64,000 nucleotides of DNA from Dyadobacter sp. CECT 9275. GTDB taxonomy: Bacteria > Bacteroidota > Bacteroidia > Cytophagales > Spirosomataceae. The position numbers and the translations under genes are program-made. Location of the stretch: contig NZ_CAJRAF010000004.1 in assembly GCF_907164905.1 (NCBI RefSeq), forward strand, positions 744,001 through 808,000, written 5' to 3'. Positions 26,376-33,512 of this stretch are shown here, piece by piece; the stretch's first letter is position 1; each line of letters begins with the position of its first letter. The notes beneath the pieces were generated by a model. It worked only from the letters and a program-made list of their open reading frames with translations. It made no database searches and was not told the origin of the DNA.

Positions 26376-28192
26376 AAATCGTTGGTATATATGGTGATAG
26401 ATTCAGGTGCTAATTCCAAGGTTATTTCTTCCGCTATGGTATCGGGGAAATCCACAGCGCCGCCCCACTGCTCATCAGAAGAAGCGATGAGTTTGTGCCA
26501 AACGGCCGCATAAAGATTAACATGAACATGTTGCGGCTCTTTTGAAAAATTCAGCAGGCATACTACATCCTGCATTTTGTGCTGACGTAAGAGAATAATC
26601 GTCCGCTGATTCTCCAGACATTCCACTGTTGAGTCTTTCCTGTTTAACATGTGCAGCGCAGCCTGGCGCTTACGTATGTCTATCAGCCGCCGGTAATAAC
26701 GTAACATCGTCTGATGAGGCTCTTTTTGGATCAACCCCCACTGAAGTCGTGAGTCGACAAAGGTTTTTTCAGCAACAGGATCCGGCGCTTCACCCTCTAT
26801 ATGGAATGCGCTGAACTCATTTTTCCGGCCCTGGCGCACCGCCTCGGCAAGTTCAGGATCCGTGTGGCTAACAAAATACAAGAAAGGATTGGATTCGCCA
26901 TACTCTTCACCCATAAAAAGCATGGGCAGATAAGGACTTACCAGTACGGCACCGGCCATCAGTTTCTGCATTTCATAACTGACAAGCGCACTGGTACGCT
27001 CACCCAGCATGCGGTTTCCTACCTGATCATGGTTCTGCGAGAAAACGATGAACTGCTCCCCAAGATTATCCGTAGGCATACCAAATTTCTTTTTTCGGTG
27101 CTCCGAATAAATCCCGTTAAAAACATAGGCATCCCGGTATGCTTTGGACAAAGACACAACACCATCGAAATCAGCATAATAAGAAGACCGCTCCTGCCCG
27201 GCGCTCACTCTCAGGGCATGATGAAACTCGTCTATCCACTGCGTGTGCAATCCGAAACCGCCTTTTTCCTGCGGATTGATAAAGCGGGTATCATTCAGGT
27301 CCAGCTCTGCAATAAGATAATACGGTCTGCCGGTCTGAATAGATAAAGCGTCCGCCTGCTGCCTCATTTCCTGTAAGACATGCAGGGGACTTAAATCCTT
27401 TATGGCATGAACAGCATCCAGTCGAAGGGCATCTATGTGAAAATCCCTGAACCACATGAGTGCATTTTCAAGGTAATATTTTCTAACGCCGTCGCACCAG
27501 GCATCGTCAAAGTTTATGGCACTACCCCAGGGCGTGTGGTATTTATCGGTAAAATAGGGGGCAAATTCTCCCAAATAATTCCCCTCAGGCCCCAGATGGT
27601 TATATACAACATCCAGAATAACGGCCAGCCCCTTGGAATGGCAGGTGTCTACCAGTTGCTGTAATGCCTTCGCTCCACCATACGAATGCTGCACACAATA
27701 GGGAAAAACGCCATCATATCCCCAGTTTCTATCACCGGGAAACTGCGCCACAGGCATCATTTCTATAGCCGTAATACCAAGACTGACCAGATAGTCCAGC
27801 TTTTCTTCCATTGCCGCAAAAGTGCCCTCGTCGGTGAAAGTGCCGGTATGGACTTCATAAATGATATAATCGGCAAGCGGAACGTTCTTCCAGTGGGTAT
27901 CAGTCCAGTCAAAAGTGAGATCAACCACTTCCGAAGGGCCATGGACGCCCTCCGGCTGGGACAACGATGCAGGATCAGGCAGCGTTTTTTCCCCATTGAT
28001 GATAAACTGGTACCTGTCGCCAGGGCTAAGCGGATGTTCCAACGTCCAGTAACCATACTCCCCCGGAATCATCGGAATGCGCTGACCGTCTTCCATCAGT
28101 ACAAATCCTGCACTACTTGCTTCAGGCACCCACAGGACAACCTGGGATGGATTATTTTCAATAAAAGTTACTCCAGGTTTTCGTAGTTCCAT
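26372..28192 (-). CDS. treZ: Maltooligosyltrehalose trehalohydrolase
   Basis: A 606-residue GH13 enzyme that releases free trehalose from the product of TreY. An N-terminal E-set domain (about 1-95; VVLWVPEASSAGFVLMEDG) precedes the barrel, which starts at YIIYEVHTGTFTDEG. Catalytic landmarks are ALRLDAVHAI with the nucleophile Asp (about 257), YLIAELDLND with Glu (about 295), and FSQNHDQVGNR with the third Asp (about 387). Its last codons overlap the TreY-MalQ start by 4 bp. The pair supplies trehalose as an osmoprotectant, consistent with a mechanosensitive channel and stress proteins nearby. The usual third partner TreX is not in the window. Confidence 0.95.
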   Translation of the reverse strand: MELRKPGVTFIENNPSQVVLWVPEASSAGFVLMEDGQRIPMIPGEYGYWTLEHPLSPGDRYQFIINGEKTLPDPASLSQPEGVHGPSEVVDLTFDWTDTHWKNVPLADYIIYEVHTGTFTDEGTFAAMEEKLDYLVSLGITAIEMMPVAQFPGDRNWGYDGVFPYCVQHSYGGAKALQQLVDTCHSKGLAVILDVVYNHLGPEGNYLGEFAPYFTDKYHTPWGSAINFDDAWCDGVRKYYLENALMWFRDFHIDALRLDAVHAIKDLSPLHVLQEMRQQADALSIQTGRPYYLIAELDLNDTRFINPQEKGGFGLHTQWIDEFHHALRVSAGQERSSYYADFDGVVSLSKAYRDAYVFNGIYSEHRKKKFGMPTDNLGEQFIVFSQNHDQVGNRMLGERTSALVSYEMQKLMAGAVLVSPYLPMLFMGEEYGESNPFLYFVSHTDPELAEAVRQGRKNEFSAFHIEGEAPDPVAEKTFVDSRLQWGLIQKEPHQTMLRYYRRLIDIRKRQAALHMLNRKDSTVECLENQRTIILLRQHKMQDVVCLLNFSKEPQHVHVNLYAAVWHKLIASSDEQWGGAVDFPDTIAEEITLELAPESITIYTNDL

Positions 28193-28350
28193 ATTGACTT
28201 CCGTTCTTTAATTTGAAATTTAAAAGAATACTGAAACCGGACCGCACAAGATATTTCAGGCAAACCTGTCAGATGCACTGCTGTATAAGCAGAAGAAAAC
28301 AGACACCCGTAGTCACGTCTACCTTATACGCTATAAGCAAAATTAGAGCT

Positions 28351-29136
28351 CTACATACCCGGCAGTTTCAGGCCTGACGCATGAAGATTTTCGATCAGCT
28401 TTTGCTGGAACATCATCTTTGCATCCGTAAATCCGTGTGAACTGATCCAGACGTTCAGCATTACCTTATAACCGTCCGGTTCGATGGAGGATATACCTAC
28501 ACGCCCTTCCGGCTTTTTAAGGATATTCTGGGATTTCCTGATGGTGTCGTTAATCAGATTTTTGACGGCTTCAAAATCAATGCTGTTATTGAATTTAAGC
28601 TCAATATCCAGCCTTCTGCTACCCGACCGGCTGATATTAACGATCACCTCGTTGGATAGTTTGCTGTTGGGAATAACCACCGTTCGGTTATCGAAGGTAG
28701 TGACAACGGTATAAAATATTTTTATGGCTGTAACCGTCCCCTCATGGCCCTGAGCCAGAATATTATCTCCAACATGGAAAGGTTTGAGCATCAGGATGAG
28801 CACCCCGCTGGTAAAATTCTGAAGCGTACCCGACAGTGCCAGTCCGGCCGCCACACCTATCGCACCTATGAGTGCGGCGAAAATAGTCATCTGTACCCCC
28901 ACAATCTGCATGGCCGCGATGATTAATAATATACGCAGGGAAGTGATGGTTAAACTGAGCAGAAAGGGTCTCAAAGATGGGTCGATTTCTCTCTTGTGCA
29001 AACGGCCGGTCATCCAAACAGACAGCTTTCTAACCAGCCAGAGCCCGATAACCAGTACAACAATTCCTAGTAAAAAAGAAGGGCCTTTGTCTAGTACCCA
29101 AACATATACCTTATTATAAAATTCTTCAAGTTTCAT
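28351..29136 (-). CDS. mscS: Small-conductance mechanosensitive channel (MscS family)
   Basis: A 261-residue minimal MscS. Three N-terminal membrane helices cover about 15-125 (SFLLGIVVLVIGLWLV, ITSLRILLIIAAMQIVG, FAALIGAIGVAAGLALSGTL). The third is the Gly/Ala-rich pore helix and runs into LQNFTSGVLILMLKPFHVGD, the family signature. The beta domain contains NRTVVIPNSKLSNEVIVN, and the C-terminal alpha/beta domain ends at GLKLPGM. It opens on hypo-osmotic shock to release solutes, which fits its place next to the trehalose genes, though no operon link is seen. Confidence 0.94.
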   Translation of the reverse strand: MKLEEFYNKVYVWVLDKGPSFLLGIVVLVIGLWLVRKLSVWMTGRLHKREIDPSLRPFLLSLTITSLRILLIIAAMQIVGVQMTIFAALIGAIGVAAGLALSGTLQNFTSGVLILMLKPFHVGDNILAQGHEGTVTAIKIFYTVVTTFDNRTVVIPNSKLSNEVIVNISRSGSRRLDIELKFNNSIDFEAVKNLINDTIRKSQNILKKPEGRVGISSIEPDGYKVMLNVWISSHGFTDAKMMFQQKLIENLHASGLKLPGM

Positions 29137-29418
29137 TACATCTCAACATTTAATTAATAACGGAAGGCAATCCTATGCCCCGGCCTTCCCACAGATTCCC
29201 GGTTTTAACAAAACTGTTCCAAATAGCATGAGTATCAAAAAACACCCAAAAATTGATTAAATGGGATTGCAAGTACCCTATTTCAGCCCATCCAAACGGG
29301 CTGGCGGGAAATTTACGTCCACATTTTTCGTCAGTTCCTTTACAAAAAATACCTGGCCACACATTGCCTCAGCAAGAGTAACCAGGTATGGGGTTTATCA
29401 AATCTTAAAGTATATGTA

Positions 29419-29952
29419 CTAAGGTGTACGGGGAACTACCGTTGACGGTGTGGTGGCTGGTACCGTAGACGACGGTGCGGTGGTTCCTTGCGTTGCCGGA
29501 TTGGTACTACTAGCCGGCGCCGCAGACCTTGGTGCAGATGCGGGTCTCTGGTAAGTAGGTGTTGCCTGATTAATCGGCGACTGGCTTATTACACCTGGCT
29601 GCGTGGCTGGATTAACAGCCCCGGGAGCAGTAGAAGGCGTTGTAACGGCGGATGGCTGCGTGACAGTTCCCGGAGATACTGTGCCCGGTATCACCGACCC
29701 AGGCGTAGTAACTCCCGGATTTGTTAATGAGCCCGGAACTGTCGAAGGCTGAACCGTACTGCCCGGAATTATCGACTGGTAAGGCTGAACAGTACTACCG
29801 GGGGTATTCACCGGATAGCTGTTACTAGACTGTACGGTAGCAGGCGCCGTTGCGCCGCCGGGAACCGTGGATGGTGTAGTTGGCGTCACCTGGGCCAACG
29901 CTGCTGTGCTGATAAAAGCCAGCGCCAGCATATTCAATTTTATCGCTTTCAT
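29419..29952 (-). CDS. Exported low-complexity Pro/Thr/Ser/Ala-rich protein
   Basis: A 177-residue protein with a signal peptide (MLALAFISTAALAQ). The whole mature part consists of short irregular repeats such as TVPG, GSTVQP, NPGVTTPGSVIPGT, TTPSTAPGAV and ATTPSTVVP. There is no Cys, almost no charged residue, and no folded domain visible. It is probably an extended, periplasmic or surface-exposed polymer that could be O-glycosylated; no function can be assigned. Codon choice looks normal. Its 5' leader contains nested inverted repeats (29954-30019). Confidence 0.7.
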   Translation of the reverse strand: MKAIKLNMLALAFISTAALAQVTPTTPSTVPGGATAPATVQSSNSYPVNTPGSTVQPYQSIIPGSTVQPSTVPGSLTNPGVTTPGSVIPGTVSPGTVTQPSAVTTPSTAPGAVNPATQPGVISQSPINQATPTYQRPASAPRSAAPASSTNPATQGTTAPSSTVPATTPSTVVPRTP

Positions 29953-29953
29953 G

Positions 29954-30019
29954 ATGTTTCATTTTTAGTAAAAAATCATTATTTGATAAAACTTTATCAA
30001 TAATCATTCCATGAAACAT
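29954..30019 (-). promoter_or_regulatory. Nested inverted repeats in the leader of the Pro/Thr/Ser-rich protein gene
   Basis: Outer arms ATGTTTCAT (29954-29962) and ATGAAACAT (30011-30019) enclose inner arms TTGATAAA (29983-29990) and TTTATCAA (29993-30000) around a 2-nt centre. The flanking A/T-rich segments are nearly complementary too. On the minus strand the outer arm ends 1 base before the ATG at 29952, so pairing would cover the ribosome-binding region. Confidence 0.5.
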
Positions 30020-30100
30020 GTCTGCGGCAAATAAAAATGAATTTTTTCTACGTATATTCTTTGCTACCAGGTTCCTGTTCTAGTGCCAAAATCTGGAATC

Positions 30101-30952
30101 TCACTGGATATCCTGATACTTTCCCTGACTGAGATCTCCCGTTTCAAAGCCCTTTTTAAACCAGTACATTCTTTGCTGGGAAGTACCATGGGTGAAGGCA
30201 TCTGGCACCACATAACCTTGCGCCTCCTTTTGTAGTTTGTCATCCCCGATGGCATTAGCCGCTTTTAATGCTGATTCCAGATCGCCCGGTTCCAGGATCT
30301 TGCTCATCTGCTGCGCACGGTTAGCCCAAACTCCGGCGAGGAAATCGGCCTGCAGTTCCAGTTTTACCGACAGCCGGTTATATTCCTTCTCGCTCATTCT
30401 TCCGCGTTGTTCCTGGAGCTGGCCTGATATACCCATCAGGTTCTGCACATGATGCCCTACTTCATGCGCCACCACGTATGCAACCGCAAAATCTCCCGGC
30501 GCCTTGAACCGGTCTCTCAGCTCATCGCAAAAGGAAAGATCTATATACACTTTCTGGTCTGCCGGACAGTAGAAAGGACCCATCGCGGACGAGGCACTTC
30601 CGCAGGCTCCCTGGGTTGCATTTTCAAAGATCTGGAGGGTCGGTTTTTCGTACTGACTGTTATTTTCAGCATAGATCTCATCCCAGACGTCTTCGGTACT
30701 TCCCAGCACAGCCGATACAAAATCAGCTGTTTTATCGTCCGGGCGAGGGCCGGGCTCACGGGTTACGCCCTGCTCCGTTGCCTGCCCCCCTTGCTGCAGG
30801 TTGGACAGAATTTCTGCGGGATCCTGTCCGGTGAGCAATCCTATGGCCACCACAATAATTACTCCGATTCCGCCCAGGGCCACTTTTCCGCCTCCAGACA
30901 TTCCACGGCGATCTTCAACGTTTCCACTTCTTCGTAAATCCTGCCAACGCAT
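30101..30952 (-). CDS. Neutral zinc metallopeptidase (YpfJ/zinicin family)
   Basis: A 283-residue membrane-anchored protein. The N-terminus MRWQDLRRSGNVEDRRG is the family signature, followed by a Gly-rich stretch and one membrane helix (about 27-42). The zinc site is HEVGHH (His163, Glu164, His167), with LELQADFLAGVWAN downstream giving the third ligand region. It ends with DAFTHGTSQQRMYWFKKGFE, also diagnostic. Family proteins face the periplasm; no physiological substrate is established. It is monocistronic here. Confidence 0.93.
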   Translation of the reverse strand: MRWQDLRRSGNVEDRRGMSGGGKVALGGIGVIIVVAIGLLTGQDPAEILSNLQQGGQATEQGVTREPGPRPDDKTADFVSAVLGSTEDVWDEIYAENNSQYEKPTLQIFENATQGACGSASSAMGPFYCPADQKVYIDLSFCDELRDRFKAPGDFAVAYVVAHEVGHHVQNLMGISGQLQEQRGRMSEKEYNRLSVKLELQADFLAGVWANRAQQMSKILEPGDLESALKAANAIGDDKLQKEAQGYVVPDAFTHGTSQQRMYWFKKGFETGDLSQGKYQDIQ

Positions 30953-31096
30953 ATTTTAAAATGTTTGATGTTAACAACACAATTCTGCGGATAACTCCCG
31001 TTTCCACAGTCAATAATAAGGATAAGTATTGATTGGTGCTAACGCTTCAAATAATGTGCCAACTTTATCTTTTCCCAAGAAAACCCAATGGCTATG

Positions 31097-32719
31097 TCAG
31101 ACAAAATTGGTTTTTGCCATATCCCAGCAACGCAGCTCCGACACTTTTACAACCCCGCTTCCTTCACTGTACAAACTCACGCCGGTGCTGTCTGAACGGG
31201 TGGGATATACCCGCTGCGTAACGCAAAGGCGGCGGTTCGCGAAAACTTCGATGATGGACTTATCAATAAAAATCTCAAGTTTCAGATCCTCTCCCGGTTT
31301 CAGAGCCAGCGGTGCGCGCTGTTCTGATACATATTCCGGAACCGATTTATCCAGGTATCCCATCATGCAATAGGAAGGAAATTTCACATTGCCGGGTGAA
31401 GCCGAATTGACATAGTCAATAATAATTTCCTTTTTCACGGGATCATATTTTATGATTGTTTCCTCTTTTCCATCCGGAGAACAAAGTACCTTAAACCCGA
31501 ACGCTCCGGTACCTTTTGACGAAAACGTTCCGTGCAACTCAATGGTATTCCCTGCAAATTCCCTGACAGGAACCACCTTTCCGTTACCCGCCAGGGTGAT
31601 CTTATCCGCGGTCTTTGGATTATACCGTAGTAATTTAACCTCATCGGGTGGCGAAATGACCATATTTCCCTGCTCGGAAAGTGTCAATACACGGGGCAGG
31701 CTCATCGTCCCCGACCAGCCTTGGACGTCCTTGTAATCCCTTCTTTCCAGCACCCATCCCCAGAGAATACGCCTTCCCTTGTCGTCTATCAAAGTTTCGG
31801 GTGCAAAAAAAGTGCCGCCATACCAGTTCATGCGCTCGTGTTTTTCGGGCACAAACCTTTCGTTTACAAAATCTCCGATGTAGTATTGCGTGCCCAGGTT
31901 ATGGCTAATGGCCACGGCCACATATTTTTTCCCCAGTTTAAAGAAATCGGGACACGACCAGTCTTCGGTATCATTTCTCATTCTTTTGGTCTCGTCCATA
32001 AAAGTGCCGGTATACTGCCAGTCTTTCAGGTTTTGGGACTTAAAAAGTGCGGCAGGATTACCGCCCGAAATCTGGTAATAGGTATCGCCTTCCAGCCAGA
32101 TATGCGGGTCCCATGCGTTGCTGCTGTTATCATCCTTCCGTTCGGTAAGCGATCCGCCTTTTTTAATCGGAAGTACCGGGTTAGTTTCAAACTTTTCCCA
32201 CCGGATCAAATCATCGTCAGCGGCTTTGGCTATGCAGTTTCCAGCTTCCGTGCCATGATAAACGATGTGCGGTACTCCCTCCCTGGACAAAAACGCCCCT
32301 CCGCTGAAAATCCCGGTTTCCGGATCTTTCTCTTCTACTGTGAGCATAGGCGGAAGCGAACTCCAGTGAAACAGATCATGGCTTATCACATGGCCCCACC
32401 AGTGAATCCGCTTTCCGTTGGCATCATTATGCTGATAAATATAACCAAGATGATACTTTCCTTTCCAGAAAATGGCTCCGTTAGGATCAAAAGGGTACGC
32501 GTCTCCTTCGGGGGAAACAAAATGGTAGGTAGGTCGAAGCGGATCGTTAAAAAGTTTGGCTCTGAGATTTCTTGCTGCATTCTCAAGAGCCTGTTGGCCA
32601 TTCCCGGTTTTCAGTGGACCTGTTTCTTTATCCTCTGCCTGGTTCAAAAGATGGTCAACAGACAGCGGGGCGAGGATAGAAGTTGCGGTTATGTTCTGTA
32701 AAAATTTTCGTCTGCTCAT
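31097..32719 (-). CDS. GH32-like beta-fructofuranosidase/levanase family protein with atypical EC motif
   Basis: A 540-residue protein with a Tat-like leader (SRRKFLQ). The five-bladed propeller begins at YHFVSPEGDAYPFDPNG, with the nucleophile Asp78 in DPNG. Further GH32 landmarks are WWGHVISHDLFHW, GIFSGGAF, NAWDPHIW (Asp204, transition-state stabiliser) and DWSCPDFFKLG. The normal acid/base Glu just before that Cys (EC motif) is Ser255 here; Glu252 lies three residues upstream. The C-terminal beta-sandwich (about 375-535) ends with a SIIEVFANRRLCVTQRVYP block typical of the family. It is expected to hydrolyse fructans or a related sugar, but the altered motif makes specificity uncertain. 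Confidence 0.85.
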   Translation of the reverse strand: MSRRKFLQNITATSILAPLSVDHLLNQAEDKETGPLKTGNGQQALENAARNLRAKLFNDPLRPTYHFVSPEGDAYPFDPNGAIFWKGKYHLGYIYQHNDANGKRIHWWGHVISHDLFHWSSLPPMLTVEEKDPETGIFSGGAFLSREGVPHIVYHGTEAGNCIAKAADDDLIRWEKFETNPVLPIKKGGSLTERKDDNSSNAWDPHIWLEGDTYYQISGGNPAALFKSQNLKDWQYTGTFMDETKRMRNDTEDWSCPDFFKLGKKYVAVAISHNLGTQYYIGDFVNERFVPEKHERMNWYGGTFFAPETLIDDKGRRILWGWVLERRDYKDVQGWSGTMSLPRVLTLSEQGNMVISPPDEVKLLRYNPKTADKITLAGNGKVVPVREFAGNTIELHGTFSSKGTGAFGFKVLCSPDGKEETIIKYDPVKKEIIIDYVNSASPGNVKFPSYCMMGYLDKSVPEYVSEQRAPLALKPGEDLKLEIFIDKSIIEVFANRRLCVTQRVYPTRSDSTGVSLYSEGSGVVKVSELRCWDMAKTNFV

Positions 32720-32740
32720 ATTATTAATAACTGGAAGGAT

Positions 32741-32811
32741 AGCGGTTGGCAGTGGTACTTAGTAATAGTAGGCGGTAAGCGGTAATCGGTAGGCAGTCAC
32801 TGGATTTAGCA
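32741..32811. repeat. Degenerate GGCGGT/GGCAGT short-unit repeat
   Basis: A run of related short units, for example AGCGGTTGGCAGTGG, GTAGGCGGTAAGCGGT and AATCGGTAGGCAGT. The same type of sequence recurs at 45241-45375 and 54146-54185. It lies between divergent genes and has no coding content. Confidence 0.55.
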
Positions 32812-32932
32812 ATTAAAATAAAGTCAATGATCCTACCTGGCACTGGAATATTCAATTCACCTTAAAAAGTCCAAAGCAAACGCAGTATACTATCAGGTTT
32901 ACAGTAATTAAATCTGGCATATGGTTTTCCCA

Positions 32933-32940
32933 TATCTTTG
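32933..32940 (+). promoter_or_regulatory. Candidate -7 box (TATCTTTG) of the VOC gene
   Basis: An exact match to TAnnTTTG, 55 bp before the ATG at 32996. No clear -33 TTTG is visible, so this is tentative. Confidence 0.3.
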
Positions 32941-32995
32941 ACTGGTAATCCGTAAATTTCCATTCATTCATCTTCGGTATCAATTGGCATAAACT

Positions 32996-33430
32996 ATGAA
33001 AAAATTATTTTTTATTCTTCTTTTTATCTCCGTTCTTAATTCTGCGTTTTCACAAAACGTTGAAAAACTTGGCACACTGCGCTTAAATCACCTGGCACTG
33101 CAGGTGAAAGATATCGAAGCCAGCAAAACTTTTTACAGGGACATTATCGGCCTGAAACCCGTGACGGTTCCGGATAATCTTAAAGCCATAAGAGGATGGT
33201 TTGAAACCGGTGACGGACAAATGATTCACCTGCTTGCGGGCCGCACCACACCCGTGGTAAACGACAAGGACGGCGGCCATTTTGCTTTGTTTGTGGGATC
33301 AATAGACCAGGCAGAGAAATTTCTGAAACAGAAAAATATCCCCTTTCACAAGCAGGTACGTTTCGACGGCGTTACGCAGATCTATTTTGCCGATCCGGAT
33401 GGCTACCTGATCGAGCTCAATCAGAAGTAA
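32996..33430 (+). CDS. Exported VOC-family (glyoxalase/dioxygenase fold) protein
   Basis: A 144-residue protein: a clear signal peptide (MKKLFFILLFISVLNSAFSQ), then one vicinal-oxygen-chelate domain. LRLNHLALQVKDIEASKTFY gives the first metal-ligand His. The domain ends with ITQIYFADPDGYLIELNQK, where Glu is the usual ligand, and GHFALFVGS supplies a second His. VOC enzymes are mostly cytoplasmic, so a periplasmic form is unusual. Substrate and reaction are unknown. It is monocistronic, with a strong bidirectional terminator after it. Confidence 0.88.
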   Translation: MKKLFFILLFISVLNSAFSQNVEKLGTLRLNHLALQVKDIEASKTFYRDIIGLKPVTVPDNLKAIRGWFETGDGQMIHLLAGRTTPVVNDKDGGHFALFVGSIDQAEKFLKQKNIPFHKQVRFDGVTQIYFADPDGYLIELNQK

Positions 33431-33449
33431 TACTTGGGATCATAAAATC

Positions 33450-33494
33450 AATACCGACCACCGGGAAGAAGTCGTTTTCTCGGTGGTCGGTATT
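33450..33494. terminator. Bidirectional terminator between the VOC gene and the TonB-type receptor gene
   Basis: Perfect 14-bp arms, AATACCGACCACCG (33450-33463) and CGGTGGTCGGTATT (33481-33494), around a 17-nt loop. It sits between two convergent stops (33430 and 33513) and can serve both. Confidence 0.75.
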
Positions 33495-33512
33495 AAATTC
33501 TTACGAATTTGG

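Noticed and set aside
29150..29362. 70-codon minus-strand frame upstream of the MscS gene
   Set aside because: No domain, atypical composition and no conserved context; the stretch 29137-29418 appears non-coding.
31721..32701. 326-codon plus-strand frame inside the GH32-like gene
   Set aside because: It is antisense to a gene with clear family motifs, has no recognisable domain and no signal for translation.
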